A DNA stretch of 47,158 bases. Origin: a virus. Position 1 is the first letter of the stretch; each line of letters begins with the position of its first letter. Made by a program: the position numbers and the translations under genes. Below are positions 16,527-25,525 of this stretch, piece by piece. The stretch spans positions 1-47,158 of the IMG/VR virus record IMGVR_UViG_3300028920_000698, one strand, 5' to 3'. Under the pieces are notes generated by a model that had not been told where the DNA came from, made no database searches, and saw only the letters and a list, made by a program, of their open reading frames with translations.

Positions 16527-16982
16527 ATGGCGACTAAAACAGTAACAATCGGTGCAAACGAGATGGAGTATATTGACGCAGACGGGCAGCCCCATGTGGT
16601 AAAGACTAGCGAGTCTTTTACATTTACGCTTACAGATGGTGGTTCAACCGCAGTAGTTTATAACCTGATGGCTGGTCAGAATTTTCTTTGTAACGACGGG
16701 TCAAGGGTACATATTATTCCGATGGCTGATGGAAGTAATCAGACATTGAATATCACCACTTTGGCAGATGCGCAGGATAACAAAACCCTGGACAATATCA
16801 GCGGTGAAATCCCCATGAAAAACGATATGTGCGGGACAGTTCAAAACTGGCGGTTTGCCAAGTTTAAAGTCAACAATGTTGATGCCCCGACAGCACTTTA
16901 TGCCACATTAGAAGATCAATTCGGGAATGTAATGAAGTGGGCCGCAGATAAGGCCACTAACGCTTATTTAACAGTATCGTAG
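16527..16982 (+). CDS. Hypothetical virion-type protein
   Basis: 151 residues, beta-rich, with a good ribosome-binding site (AGGAG before ATG 16527) and no signal peptide. It marks the return from glycan genes to structural genes. No family recognised; capsid fibre or head-tail protein are possible. Confidence 0.55.
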   Translation: MATKTVTIGANEMEYIDADGQPHVVKTSESFTFTLTDGGSTAVVYNLMAGQNFLCNDGSRVHIIPMADGSNQTLNITTLADAQDNKTLDNISGEIPMKNDMCGTVQNWRFAKFKVNNVDAPTALYATLEDQFGNVMKWAADKATNAYLTVS

Positions 16983-16992
16983 GAGAAAAAAG

Positions 16993-17766
16993 ATGAGAAA
17001 GTTTTTAATTACTTTATTTTTGCTTAGTATTTGTGTCCCGGCGTTTGCGGCTTCGGCGGTAAAAATCGTTGACGGGACAGGCACAACGGCTATGGATGAA
17101 ACTAACCACAGGGTTAATGTTAATGTGGCTGATGCTTCATCTGGCACGCAAACTAATGAGGTTTTGGTTGAGGGTGGTATAGCCGAAGATTCAGCAAGTT
17201 CACAAAAACCGATTCATGTTGGCGGGATAGCCGAAAGCACCGTTCCGACAGCGGTAGCCGACGGGGATGCTATTGGGTTAAATGTGAATACTTACGGTGA
17301 ACCGAGGATTGCGGGGTATAACTCGGCAACCGGGGCGATAGATGCGACGATTATTAGTGGCCCCCCATTGGTAAATCATACTTGGAATATTGGGTCTGCG
17401 ACACTTGATGATAATCCAACATCTTTAACATCTTCAACGGTAAGTTTGGGGTCATTTCGTAATGCCGGGTTTCTTATTTCTTATGATGAAACAGATACGG
17501 GAAATGATACTCAGATAGCTGTAACCGTTGATGTATCTGATGATAATTCAACATGGTATAGTTCGTCATTTATAGCAGGTGGTTCGCTTGTTGCAACAGT
17601 TGCTATGGGGTCAGATAGTGGAACAGATGATGAGAATTTCCACATATATCTTGATAAAGAAGCAGTTGGCGCACCCTATGTACGGTGTGTATTGACTTGT
17701 ACGGGTTGTGCTGGTGGCGGGGATGACCAAGCCGCTGTATCAATCGAGTTTACTGGACAAAAATAA
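16993..17766 (+). CDS. Secreted beta-rich protein with N-terminal signal peptide
   Basis: 257 residues. MRKFLITLFLLSICVPAFAA is a clear Sec signal (basic start, hydrophobic core, AFA cleavage about residue 19). The mature part is Thr/Ser/Gly/Asp-rich and beta-structured, with a late CTGC Cys pair. A Sec signal on a gene in a tail/structural region is unusual, since virion proteins assemble in the cytoplasm. It may be exported to the envelope or surface of the infected cell. No fold is recognised. Confidence 0.72.
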   Translation: MRKFLITLFLLSICVPAFAASAVKIVDGTGTTAMDETNHRVNVNVADASSGTQTNEVLVEGGIAEDSASSQKPIHVGGIAESTVPTAVADGDAIGLNVNTYGEPRIAGYNSATGAIDATIISGPPLVNHTWNIGSATLDDNPTSLTSSTVSLGSFRNAGFLISYDETDTGNDTQIAVTVDVSDDNSTWYSSSFIAGGSLVATVAMGSDSGTDDENFHIYLDKEAVGAPYVRCVLTCTGCAGGGDDQAAVSIEFTGQK

Positions 17767-17776
17767 GGAGATAAAA

Positions 17777-18046
17777 ATGGCAGAAATATGGGTTAAGGCA
17801 GATGCGAATTTACCTGAAAAAGAAGAAGATACTCCTTTTGTTGTTACAAAAGAGATTAAAGATGAAGTGATGAAGTTAGATGAAATCACTATTAATGATG
17901 TCTGCAATATTGTTGCACCGACAGGCAAAGGGAGTATTGAAGAAGCCAAACAAGTAATTGAGGAGTTGGTTAATGAAAAGAAAATCATTTCTAAAGAAGC
18001 TCGTTACGACGAGTTGTATCCTTCTGCTGTTGAGCTTGGACCGTAA
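17777..18046 (+). CDS. Hypothetical acidic protein, 89 residues
   Basis: Starts at the ATG at 17777 with AAGGAG seven bases upstream; the frame is open upstream only within the preceding gene. Residues about 35-75 (LDEITINDVCNIVAPTGKGS onward) look like a small winged-helix or helical domain. Its C-terminal coding region overlaps the signal-peptide start of the next gene by 74 bases. Confidence 0.6.
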   Translation: MAEIWVKADANLPEKEEDTPFVVTKEIKDEVMKLDEITINDVCNIVAPTGKGSIEEAKQVIEELVNEKKIISKEARYDELYPSAVELGP

Positions 18047-19229
18047 TGCAGAAGCGTTAGACATAGGTAGGTATCGTCAGTTACCGTCGTGCGTGTTGGC
18101 AGAGTCTTTGAGTTCGATAGAGGACTTAGAACGTTCCGGTTGGTCGGTTGCATCTGCCCCGACGTTATTATCAAGCCCTTACGGAACGGCTTTAGATTTT
18201 GACGGTACGGATGACAGTTTTACAAATACGCAACACGCTAACGAAACTGTAAAAACTGTTATTTTTTGGGCTAAGCCAGATACAACTACGGAACAGTTTG
18301 TAGACCTTGACGGGAATACAAATTATATCCATGTTTCTTCCGGCACTTTGACAGCGACGGGGTTTACTACTCCGACGAGGTATGTCAATGGTGTTGCAGG
18401 AACAACTATGACCGCTGATACATGGCACATGGTTGCCGTAACAACGGGAACGGCAGTAACGACCACAAGTATTAAGATTGGAACAGACGGAAGTGCTTTT
18501 GGCGATACTTCATTAAAAAACTTGATGATGTTTGATCGTGCATTATCAGCGACAGAGATAAGCGACATCTATTACGGCACGACGTTTGATTATGACAAGG
18601 ACTTGGTGAGTCATTGGGATATGTCAGAAATCAATCCACAGGATATAGGGTGGAAAGGCAACGGGAACGACGGAATGGGAACGGGGCTTGTGGCGGCTGA
18701 TGATATAGTTTATGAAGATGGGGATTGGGGGGTTGAGTTTAATGGAAGTAATGAAAAAATAGTTATATCTGATAGCAATTCTTTGGATTTGGGAAGCATC
18801 TTTACGATTTCATTACAAATGAAGGAAAATGGTTATGCTGAAAATGCTGGAATAATAGATAAGTATACTTCAAGTAAGGCGATAAGGCTTCTAACTGATG
18901 GTCTTACTACCTTTGGAATGACTATTTCTGATGATGGAACAAATGGTGAATCGGTATTTTCAAGCAAAACTTCTAGTGTTGGACAAGGGCGAAAATATGA
19001 TTTTTCATTTAATAGTGGAGTATTATCTTTTTACGAAGATGGAGTATTAAAAGACACAGACACTTTTGCATCAATGACATCTGTTTTTGCTGGAACTGAT
19101 GATATGACTATTGGATGGAATATTGGCCCTGAGGTTTATTTTAATGGAATAATTAATAATTTGGAAATTTATAATGATGCCCTAACCTACACACAGGTAG
19201 AAGATTTATATATTCGGGAGGGCCGCTAG
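17973..19229 (+). CDS. Secreted protein with two LamG/concanavalin A-like domains
   Basis: 418 residues from the ATG at 17973. It has a basic start and hydrophobic core (MKRKSFLKKLVTTSCILLLL), so probably Sec-exported. Two LamG-type jelly-roll domains follow: about residues 50-205 (ALDFDGTDDSF ... LMMFDRALSATEI) and about 210-418 (GVEFNGSNEKIVI ... NLEIYNDALTYTQVEDLY). LamG folds commonly bind carbohydrate. It belongs to a run of three exported proteins in this region, so host-surface or glycan binding is the likely theme. Confidence 0.78.
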   Translation: MKRKSFLKKLVTTSCILLLLSLDRNAEALDIGRYRQLPSCVLAESLSSIEDLERSGWSVASAPTLLSSPYGTALDFDGTDDSFTNTQHANETVKTVIFWAKPDTTTEQFVDLDGNTNYIHVSSGTLTATGFTTPTRYVNGVAGTTMTADTWHMVAVTTGTAVTTTSIKIGTDGSAFGDTSLKNLMMFDRALSATEISDIYYGTTFDYDKDLVSHWDMSEINPQDIGWKGNGNDGMGTGLVAADDIVYEDGDWGVEFNGSNEKIVISDSNSLDLGSIFTISLQMKENGYAENAGIIDKYTSSKAIRLLTDGLTTFGMTISDDGTNGESVFSSKTSSVGQGRKYDFSFNSGVLSFYEDGVLKDTDTFASMTSVFAGTDDMTIGWNIGPEVYFNGIINNLEIYNDALTYTQVEDLYIREGR

Positions 19230-21098
19230 ATGAAAAAGCTACTACTATCAATACTATTCCTAACCCTCTGCACGACAGCGTGGGCGGGGCGGTTGGATGA
19301 CCCGGATATTTTGAAGGGGTACTGGCGGTTAAACTCTAACGCTAAAGACTATTCGGGGTATGGGAATGATGGGACAATAACTGGAGGGGATTTATATATA
19401 AATACTCCTTGGGGTTCTACTGGTCTTGATTTGGAAGGAAATAATGATTATGTAACTATACCACATTCGCAAGCAATAAGTTCCGCTGGACAAATAACTG
19501 TTACAGCATGGGTTAATCCAGATGTTCTTACAAGAGGAGATATTGTTTCTCAATGGGAATCGGGAGAACAACATTTCAATTTACTCGGTGGATTAACTTC
19601 TGGAAAATTTCAATTTTGTGCTTCCATTACTGGTTCTTCTGGAACTTGCACCGACACAGGAGCTTCTACTTTTGCAGCTGGGCAATGGTATTTTGTTGTT
19701 GGAACTTATGATGGCACAAACAGAAATCTATATGTTAATGGAATGTTGGAAAATGATAAAGCTCTAGCATCAATGTATATGGGCTCAACGAATAGTATTT
19801 ACATTGGTGTCAGCGAAAACTTTTCTAGCGACTTTAACGGCAAAATCGCCGAAGTCCGCATCTACAACATCGCCCTCACCGCCGACGAAATCAAAGAGTT
19901 ATACCAACGCAATCTCCCGCAATTCAGCGCACAGGCACAGCCGTATGACGTATTGCCTGACACTTCTGATTCCTCTTTAAAATTAGCGGTATTGAATAAG
20001 GGGGTTGTGGGGGGGAAGGATTTGAGTAGTAATAATAATGATGGAACGGCTACTGGCGTAATTTGGAAGGATACTGGAGCATATATTAATGGTGCTTCTG
20101 GAAGTGGGATTACAGTTGGGGCAGGTACAAGTCTTGACGCATCCGTTCAAACTGTCACATTTTGGATGAAAAGAAATTCTGTTGCTACAAGTGATGAGTT
20201 CATTTATTCCAACGGGGAATATAATGTTGACGGATTTTATATTATAGTCGCCGATGGTACTGCTGGATCACCATTAGCAGATTTGTCGGTAAGAACAAAC
20301 TCCTCTGGTGGTACTGAACTAAGTACTGATAGTCTTTATACATCAACAACAAACTGGGAATTTATAGCAATTATCGTTGATAATACAAATAAACAAATAT
20401 CCTATTACGTCAATGGTGAATTCCATGAAACAGATACTTATTCCAATGCTTATGCCTCGACAGCATCAAATACGAAAGGTATTGGATATTATACTAATTT
20501 AGTTAATTATGAGTTTACTGGTCAAATTAAAGACGTCCGCATCTACTCCGAAGCCAAGACCGCCGACTGGATAAAAGCCGAGTATCTCAAGAGTGTGCCG
20601 GATGACAGTTTGGTTTTATCAACCATAAACGGCGTTGACGACCTTTCTCGATATGATACTTCCGCAACTGTTACGAGTGCGCCTGTTTTAGGTGGTAACG
20701 GCATAAATTTCGACGGCACAGACGACAAAATAGACTACGGCGATAAAGGCAATATCCGCACAATAGTCATGTGGGTTGAGCCGAACACGACGACACAAGA
20801 ATTAGTGCTTATAGACACCTCAAAAGACATTATGGTTGATTCCGGAACGGTTACTTATGAAACGGTAACAGCGACAGCCACATATGTTAATGGTACGGCT
20901 TCAACAACAATGGTCGCCGATAAACGTCAACATTTAGTTTGTGTATTAAGTGCTGATGTTGACGCTAATAACCTTGAACTCGCTAATGACGGAACGAATT
21001 ATGGCGATATAACTGTCTATGATTTTAGGGTTTACAATGAAAGCAAAAGTGCGGATTGGGCGAAACAAGATTATCTCAATACCAGAAAGTATTATTGA
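19230..21098 (+). CDS. Secreted protein with three LamG/concanavalin A-like domains
   Basis: 622 residues. Signal peptide MKKLLLSILFLTLCTTAWAG with an AWA cleavage site near residue 19. Three LamG units, about 30-230, 255-445 and 470-622, each start with a GNDG-type turn and end in the E(V/D)RIYN pattern (AEVRIYNIALTADEI; KDVRIYSEAKTADWI; YDFRVYNESKSADWA). It begins one base after the preceding LamG gene. Domain 3 resembles domain 1 of that gene, which points to internal duplication and shuffling. Probably carbohydrate-binding and exported. Confidence 0.8.
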   Translation: MKKLLLSILFLTLCTTAWAGRLDDPDILKGYWRLNSNAKDYSGYGNDGTITGGDLYINTPWGSTGLDLEGNNDYVTIPHSQAISSAGQITVTAWVNPDVLTRGDIVSQWESGEQHFNLLGGLTSGKFQFCASITGSSGTCTDTGASTFAAGQWYFVVGTYDGTNRNLYVNGMLENDKALASMYMGSTNSIYIGVSENFSSDFNGKIAEVRIYNIALTADEIKELYQRNLPQFSAQAQPYDVLPDTSDSSLKLAVLNKGVVGGKDLSSNNNDGTATGVIWKDTGAYINGASGSGITVGAGTSLDASVQTVTFWMKRNSVATSDEFIYSNGEYNVDGFYIIVADGTAGSPLADLSVRTNSSGGTELSTDSLYTSTTNWEFIAIIVDNTNKQISYYVNGEFHETDTYSNAYASTASNTKGIGYYTNLVNYEFTGQIKDVRIYSEAKTADWIKAEYLKSVPDDSLVLSTINGVDDLSRYDTSATVTSAPVLGGNGINFDGTDDKIDYGDKGNIRTIVMWVEPNTTTQELVLIDTSKDIMVDSGTVTYETVTATATYVNGTASTTMVADKRQHLVCVLSADVDANNLELANDGTNYGDITVYDFRVYNESKSADWAKQDYLNTRKYY

Positions 21099-21319
21099 TG
21101 AGATACGCAATCCTATTCGCACTAATTGGGTGTCTGATCGGTTGCAATGTTTGTTCATTTACATTTTATGAGGGTAAAGAAGTTACTTTTGTGCATAGAC
21201 AAAAACAAAATATGGAAAAAGGATTATACAATTTAACCGGTAGATTTGAAAAAGTCGGATGGGAAACTGAACTTGGATGCAACATGGTTCTTAATATTAT
21301 TAAATACGAAAGGATATGA
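21098..21319 (+). CDS. Small putative lipoprotein
   Basis: 73 residues starting at the ATG at 21098, in a TGATG overlap with the LamG gene. MRYAILFALIGCLIGCNVCS contains two lipobox-like LIGC sites (Cys12 or Cys16), so lipidation and envelope localisation are likely. The mature part is short and charged. Function unknown. Confidence 0.6.
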   Translation: MRYAILFALIGCLIGCNVCSFTFYEGKEVTFVHRQKQNMEKGLYNLTGRFEKVGWETELGCNMVLNIIKYERI

Positions 21320-21321
21320 TT

Positions 21322-21423
21322 ATGGCTAGAAAAGGCGAATGTGGGGGAACCCCTAGAGTTGGAAAAGCAGGCGATCCGAAACCAAGAGGCCGGGGGCGTG
21401 GTCGTGGCAGACGGCGCAGATAA
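21322..21423 (+). CDS. Small Gly/Arg-rich basic protein, 33 residues
   Basis: MARKGECGGTPR followed by an RG-rich, strongly basic tail. Short phage proteins starting with this MARKGECGGTP-type motif recur in my recollection of environmental podovirus genomes, which supports its being a gene. The basic tail suggests nucleic-acid binding. It is below usual ORF cut-offs. Confidence 0.6.
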   Translation: MARKGECGGTPRVGKAGDPKPRGRGRGRGRRRR

Positions 21424-21571
21424 GTTAGTCAAGCAGGCGTTTTGCCGAAGATGCCGCAGATGGTTTTCTACGGCAAGACAGGATGATTATAGAAGGTGTC
21501 CGTTATGCGGATTGGTATTTAATCCGACAAAGGATGAAGCAAACATTAGGACAGATAATGAATGGAAATAA
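21398..21571 (+). CDS. Small zinc-ribbon protein
   Basis: CRRC and CPLC (about 18 residues apart, within FCRRCRRWFSTARQDDYRRC) form a classical zinc ribbon. No ATG lies near: the GTG at 21398 after GGGGG is chosen, but 21404 or an upstream ATG at 21341 are possible. It overlaps the RG-rich gene in another frame. Confidence 0.5.
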   Translation: MVVADGADKLVKQAFCRRCRRWFSTARQDDYRRCPLCGLVFNPTKDEANIRTDNEWK

Positions 21572-21749
21572 ATGGTTAATACTTACTGTCACGGTTATAT
21601 ATTTAGGTCTTTTTGCGGTTATTGGGCACACCTGGACAGGGGTTTCAGAGAACAGGCGAGATATTGCGAAAGTAAAAGATTGTATCGGTATGGATATGAG
21701 TGAAATTTTGCAGCGATTGGCGAGAATTGAGGCGAAGTTAGAAAACTAG
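21558..21749 (+). CDS. Single-span membrane protein with coiled coil, 63 residues
   Basis: The ATG at 21558 starts MNGNKWLILTVTVIYLGLFA, a transmembrane segment (about 6-27), followed by an amphipathic helix with heptads (ILQRLARIEAKLE). Such small proteins are often holin accessories or spanin-like. Located well upstream of the lysis block; role unassigned. Confidence 0.55.
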   Translation: MNGNKWLILTVTVIYLGLFAVIGHTWTGVSENRRDIAKVKDCIGMDMSEILQRLARIEAKLEN

Positions 21750-21758
21750 GGGGTAGTC

Positions 21759-22418
21759 ATTAATATCTTAGTGCTTGGCGACACCCATATTCCCTTTGAA
21801 CGCAAAGATTACCTAGATTTTTGTGTGCAAATAAAACGGAAGTATAAATGCCAAAAAGTCGTGCATATTGGCGATTTAGTTGATAACCACGCTATTAATT
21901 ACCACGAACACGATCCCGATGGCAGAAGCCCCAAAGACGAGTTTGATAAAGCCAAAGAACGCATTAAGAAGTGGATTAAAGCTTTTCCAGAAGTTTTAAT
22001 ATGCCGAGGCAACCATGACGATTTAGTAAGCCGTAAGGGTAGGACATACGGGTTTCCGAGTCTTGTTTTTAAAGAGTTTAATGAGATATGGGGATTGCCT
22101 AAAAGTTGGGTATTGAAGTGGAACCATACGATTAACGGGATTCGGTTTGAGCATGGTACGGGGTATTCAGGTCTTTACCCACAAGCCCAAGCGTCTAAGA
22201 ATAACAGGCAAAACACGGTTATAGGTCATTGTCATTCAGTTGCGGGCGTAATTTACAGCGCAAATGATATAAGTCTTATTTACGGGATGTCGGTTGGGTG
22301 CGGCATAGACCGTAAACAATATGCTTTCTGGTATGGTAAGGACTTTAAGAATAAACCCATATTGGGGTGTGGGGTTACTATTGATGGAATCCCGAAATTC
22401 GAGCCAATGAAGCTATGA
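21759..22418 (+). CDS. Calcineurin-like metallophosphoesterase
   Basis: About 219 residues. Motifs in order: LGDTH, HIGDLVDNH, CRGNHDD and GHCH, i.e. the full set of metal ligands for a two-metal phosphoesterase. A GTG at 21771 would remove the first beta strand (INILVLGDTH), so the likely start is the rare codon ATT at 21759, which has GGGGGTAG just upstream. Phage homologues act on DNA ends, nucleotides or phosphoproteins; the substrate is unknown. It overlaps the next gene by 4 bases. Confidence 0.8.
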   Translation: MNILVLGDTHIPFERKDYLDFCVQIKRKYKCQKVVHIGDLVDNHAINYHEHDPDGRSPKDEFDKAKERIKKWIKAFPEVLICRGNHDDLVSRKGRTYGFPSLVFKEFNEIWGLPKSWVLKWNHTINGIRFEHGTGYSGLYPQAQASKNNRQNTVIGHCHSVAGVIYSANDISLIYGMSVGCGIDRKQYAFWYGKDFKNKPILGCGVTIDGIPKFEPMKL

Positions 22419-22771
22419 ACCCACAAGATAACATAAAGTATCCTTTATGCCGGATCATGTGGAAAGACGCGCAATCCGATTCCGAGTGGTCGAGTATTGA
22501 AAAAATCAAGATTTGGGCGCAAAAGGATTGTGTTATTAATGATATCGGGTGGTTAGTCTATGAGGATAAAAACCACATAGTTATATGTTCACAAATCGGT
22601 GAAGATGGAGAGTTAGGAAACCGCACGAAAATCCCCGTTGGTTGGGTGCTAAAAAAAGAAAAAGTTACCTTCAGGTATGAAAGAAGTAACAGAAAATTAT
22701 TAAAAAAGGCCGGAAATGAAAACCATAGGCCACAAACTAAAGAAAATCGCACAACTGCTAGTAATGCTTGA
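22415..22771 (+). CDS. Hypothetical phage protein
   Basis: 118 residues, soluble, mixed alpha/beta in the first 85 residues (GWLVYEDKNHIVICSQIG) and a disordered basic tail. The beta-barrel-like core is of a type seen beside head-neck genes. It is coupled to the phosphoesterase by a 4-base overlap. Confidence 0.6.
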   Translation: MNPQDNIKYPLCRIMWKDAQSDSEWSSIEKIKIWAQKDCVINDIGWLVYEDKNHIVICSQIGEDGELGNRTKIPVGWVLKKEKVTFRYERSNRKLLKKAGNENHRPQTKENRTTASNA

Positions 22772-22865
22772 AAGACAACGCAAAGAAACAGACAGACTGA
22801 TGTCATTGTTAGTTAAGACATTAGATGAATTTTATCATTTAATTAAGGACAAAATAGATGGCTAA
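22716..22865 (+). CDS. Short helical protein, 49 residues
   Basis: MKTIGHKLKKIAQLLVMLER and the following residues form one long amphipathic helix, probably coiled coil. It overlaps the preceding gene by 56 bases and the next by 8. Function unknown. Confidence 0.5.
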   Translation: MKTIGHKLKKIAQLLVMLERQRKETDRLMSLLVKTLDEFYHLIKDKIDG

Positions 22866-23760
22866 TTACGCATCATTTTCAACAATGAAAACCAATGTTG
22901 GGAACTTACTTCATGACACCGGGGCGACAATGGGAGGGTTTATAGGTGTCTGGCTAAATGAGTGTTACAGCGAAATTAGCCGTCAAACTATATGGAGTTC
23001 GCTAATTAACTGGGACTACACTTTTGAGTCGGTGGCTGATACGGCGACTTATGATTTACCTGAAGATTTCGGGCAAGAGTTATTTTTAGCGAATATCGCA
23101 AAAGGTGAGATGCTTGAGAGGTTCAGGGAAGGCCGTTGGTGGCATGAAAGGCATAGCGCGTATCAAAGCGATTCGATAGGTTCAGCAGTACCAAGAAATT
23201 ATATCATTCTTCCCGGCGAGTCTAATTTAGGCAAGATTCAGCTTGATCCCCCACCGTTAGACGCTGAAACTTACGCATTACCATATCAAAGAATAGCATG
23301 GAATATGCTAACTACAACCGGGACTTGCACGACTAATACAGAAAATAAAATTATAGCAGCCGCATCAACATTTATCACTAGCGGGGTTAAACCGGGAATG
23401 AGGGTTAAGAATACCACAGACAATACTTATGAATTTATATCTACGGTTGACAGCAATACTCAGTTAACTATGGCTGACGACCTTTGTCCTGACGGTAATG
23501 AGGAGTTCGCTGTTAATGCCGAATGTCTTATCACAGACGCACAGTATATTTTAGAGGCTTACGCTTGCGCTATGGGTTGGGCGTATCAGGAAGAATTTAA
23601 TAAGTCTAATTGGTATATGGAAAAGTTTAATCGGTTGTTAGCAAAACGAGTTGGCGAAGAACGCCGTAAAGTCAACCAGATGTTTCAGCGGGTTTCCGGG
23701 CCTTATCGTATTCGCGGGGCATATAGATTTTCTGGAGATAGCAGTTATGACACCATCTAA
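22858..23760 (+). CDS. Neck/head-tail adaptor protein (P22 gp4-like position)
   Basis: 300 residues. The N-terminus contains FIGVWLNECYSEISRQTIWS, the helical pattern of podovirus adaptors that bind beneath the portal. The middle domain (about 160-225) is beta-rich and looks inserted. The C-terminus is basic and helical. It is directly followed by the tail-hub gene. Assignment rests on position and general pattern rather than a diagnostic motif. Confidence 0.65.
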   Translation: MANYASFSTMKTNVGNLLHDTGATMGGFIGVWLNECYSEISRQTIWSSLINWDYTFESVADTATYDLPEDFGQELFLANIAKGEMLERFREGRWWHERHSAYQSDSIGSAVPRNYIILPGESNLGKIQLDPPPLDAETYALPYQRIAWNMLTTTGTCTTNTENKIIAAASTFITSGVKPGMRVKNTTDNTYEFISTVDSNTQLTMADDLCPDGNEEFAVNAECLITDAQYILEAYACAMGWAYQEEFNKSNWYMEKFNRLLAKRVGEERRKVNQMFQRVSGPYRIRGAYRFSGDSSYDTI

Positions 23761-25525
23761 TAAGATCAGAATAGACGCTAGATACTGTAAGGGCGTTAAT
23801 ACGTTTAATGATTCTTCTGAAATACACGATAACGAAATTCAGACCGGTAATAATATTGTTGTTGATACGCTTGGCAAGATCAAGAAACGGTTAGGGGCTA
23901 ATAAAGTATTAAATGATCCCGGTGGTCGCCCAGTGGTAGCTTTAGGATATTTTAATGCCCCGAATGTTGATGAGCGCATGGTTCAAGTTCAAGACACGGC
24001 TATTTATGATTCTACTTTACCCTTAGCGACTTCCGGCAGTTGGACAGACAGAACGGGATCGAACACGATCACAGCCGATCAGTATGCTACGGATATGACG
24101 GTGTGTGATGACAAGTTATTTATAACTAATGGTAAAGATTATGTCCATTATCATAACGGGGCCGGGATAATTGAAGAAGGCGACGAAAATACTGATCCCC
24201 CGTTCTGCAAGATTGGATGTTATCACAAAAATAGATATTGGTTATTCAACGAAACCGGCAGGGCAACGGTTACGGGTGATGTAACGACTTACACCGCTTC
24301 AGCAGGGGATAAATTGAAAATCATTATAGATGGGGCGACTACATTTGATGATATAGACCTTGAGGGTGATGAAACTATTGCTGATGCCGTAACAAGCATT
24401 AATGCCGTTGACGGGTTCTCAGCTAAAGGATTGGCGTGGAAAGATTCGTCTGGTTATTTACGGATTTCATCATTGACTACTGGGATGGGGTCAAGTGTTA
24501 CGGTAGCAGACGGCGGGGCCGGAAACGGCGGGGAATGTGAGGATTTATTTGACGGGTCAACAGCGTCAGCGACAGGTAACGAAAACCCCGAATGGGGGTA
24601 TTATTCTAACGCCTTAGCCCCGGCGACGTTTAACAGGTCAACCCAAGTCTTTAAAGCTGAAAGCGGGGATGCTACCGAGATAACGGCAGCAGTTCCTTTA
24701 GGTGATTCGATATACATATTTAAAGAGTCGTCAATCCACGAGTTAATCGTTCAGGGGGCAACGGCTACTTACTGGAATTTAAGACCCGTAGAAAGAAGCC
24801 GGGGGTGTATATCTTATTACTGCGCCAAACCGTACAAAGGGGTCATTTATTACTTTTACCGTGATGGTATAGGCGGGCTTGGGGGAGAAGATATACCAAT
24901 AGGCGTTAAATCAACATGGGATACGATTAATTGGGATTACGTCAATCGTAGTCGGATGGTGATTTGGGATGATAAATTATTGTTATCTGTTCCTACAAGT
25001 CAAAACTATCCAGATACAGTATTAGTTTATGATTTTCTTACAAAGGCGTGGTCTGTTTGGTCTGGAATATATGTTAATTGTTGGGGTGTGTTCGTTGAAA
25101 AAACTGCCGGGAGTGCCGGGGCAGAAGAAGAAAACCTTATGTACGGACATTCTAATGATGGATGGATTTATCAATTAGGTAAATCTACCCAATATAACGA
25201 CGATTCCTCAGCAATAGATTTAGATATAGTAACTAAAGACTATGACGCTGGCAGGCCGGATACATATAAACATGGAGGATGGTTTTATCTTAGAATCATC
25301 ACCGGGCCGGACACGGCAGACACAGCGATCACGGTTTATGCAAGCATAGACGGGGGTTCTTACTCTACGCTAGGGACAACCAAAACAACTACAAAATTTA
25401 GTTTATTTCATTTAGGCCGTTTTAAAAAGATCAAGTTCAGGATTCGGCATAACGCTACGGCCTCGACCCAAATAGTCCTCAACGGCTATTCAGCGGAACT
25501 GTATATTAGTGATGCCACTGAATGA
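23747..25525 (+). CDS. Tail stabilisation/nozzle protein (P22 gp10-like)
   Basis: 592 residues from the ATG at 23747, which overlaps the end of the adaptor gene. IRIDARYCKGVNTFNDSSEI near the start and a repeated beta-propeller-like layout (DKLFITNG, GDSIYIFKESSIHEL, DKLLLSVPT) resemble podovirus nozzle proteins. It should form the hexameric tail tube end. Cys residues are sparse and there is no signal peptide. Confidence 0.72.
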   Translation: MTPSNKIRIDARYCKGVNTFNDSSEIHDNEIQTGNNIVVDTLGKIKKRLGANKVLNDPGGRPVVALGYFNAPNVDERMVQVQDTAIYDSTLPLATSGSWTDRTGSNTITADQYATDMTVCDDKLFITNGKDYVHYHNGAGIIEEGDENTDPPFCKIGCYHKNRYWLFNETGRATVTGDVTTYTASAGDKLKIIIDGATTFDDIDLEGDETIADAVTSINAVDGFSAKGLAWKDSSGYLRISSLTTGMGSSVTVADGGAGNGGECEDLFDGSTASATGNENPEWGYYSNALAPATFNRSTQVFKAESGDATEITAAVPLGDSIYIFKESSIHELIVQGATATYWNLRPVERSRGCISYYCAKPYKGVIYYFYRDGIGGLGGEDIPIGVKSTWDTINWDYVNRSRMVIWDDKLLLSVPTSQNYPDTVLVYDFLTKAWSVWSGIYVNCWGVFVEKTAGSAGAEEENLMYGHSNDGWIYQLGKSTQYNDDSSAIDLDIVTKDYDAGRPDTYKHGGWFYLRIITGPDTADTAITVYASIDGGSYSTLGTTKTTTKFSLFHLGRFKKIKFRIRHNATASTQIVLNGYSAELYISDATE

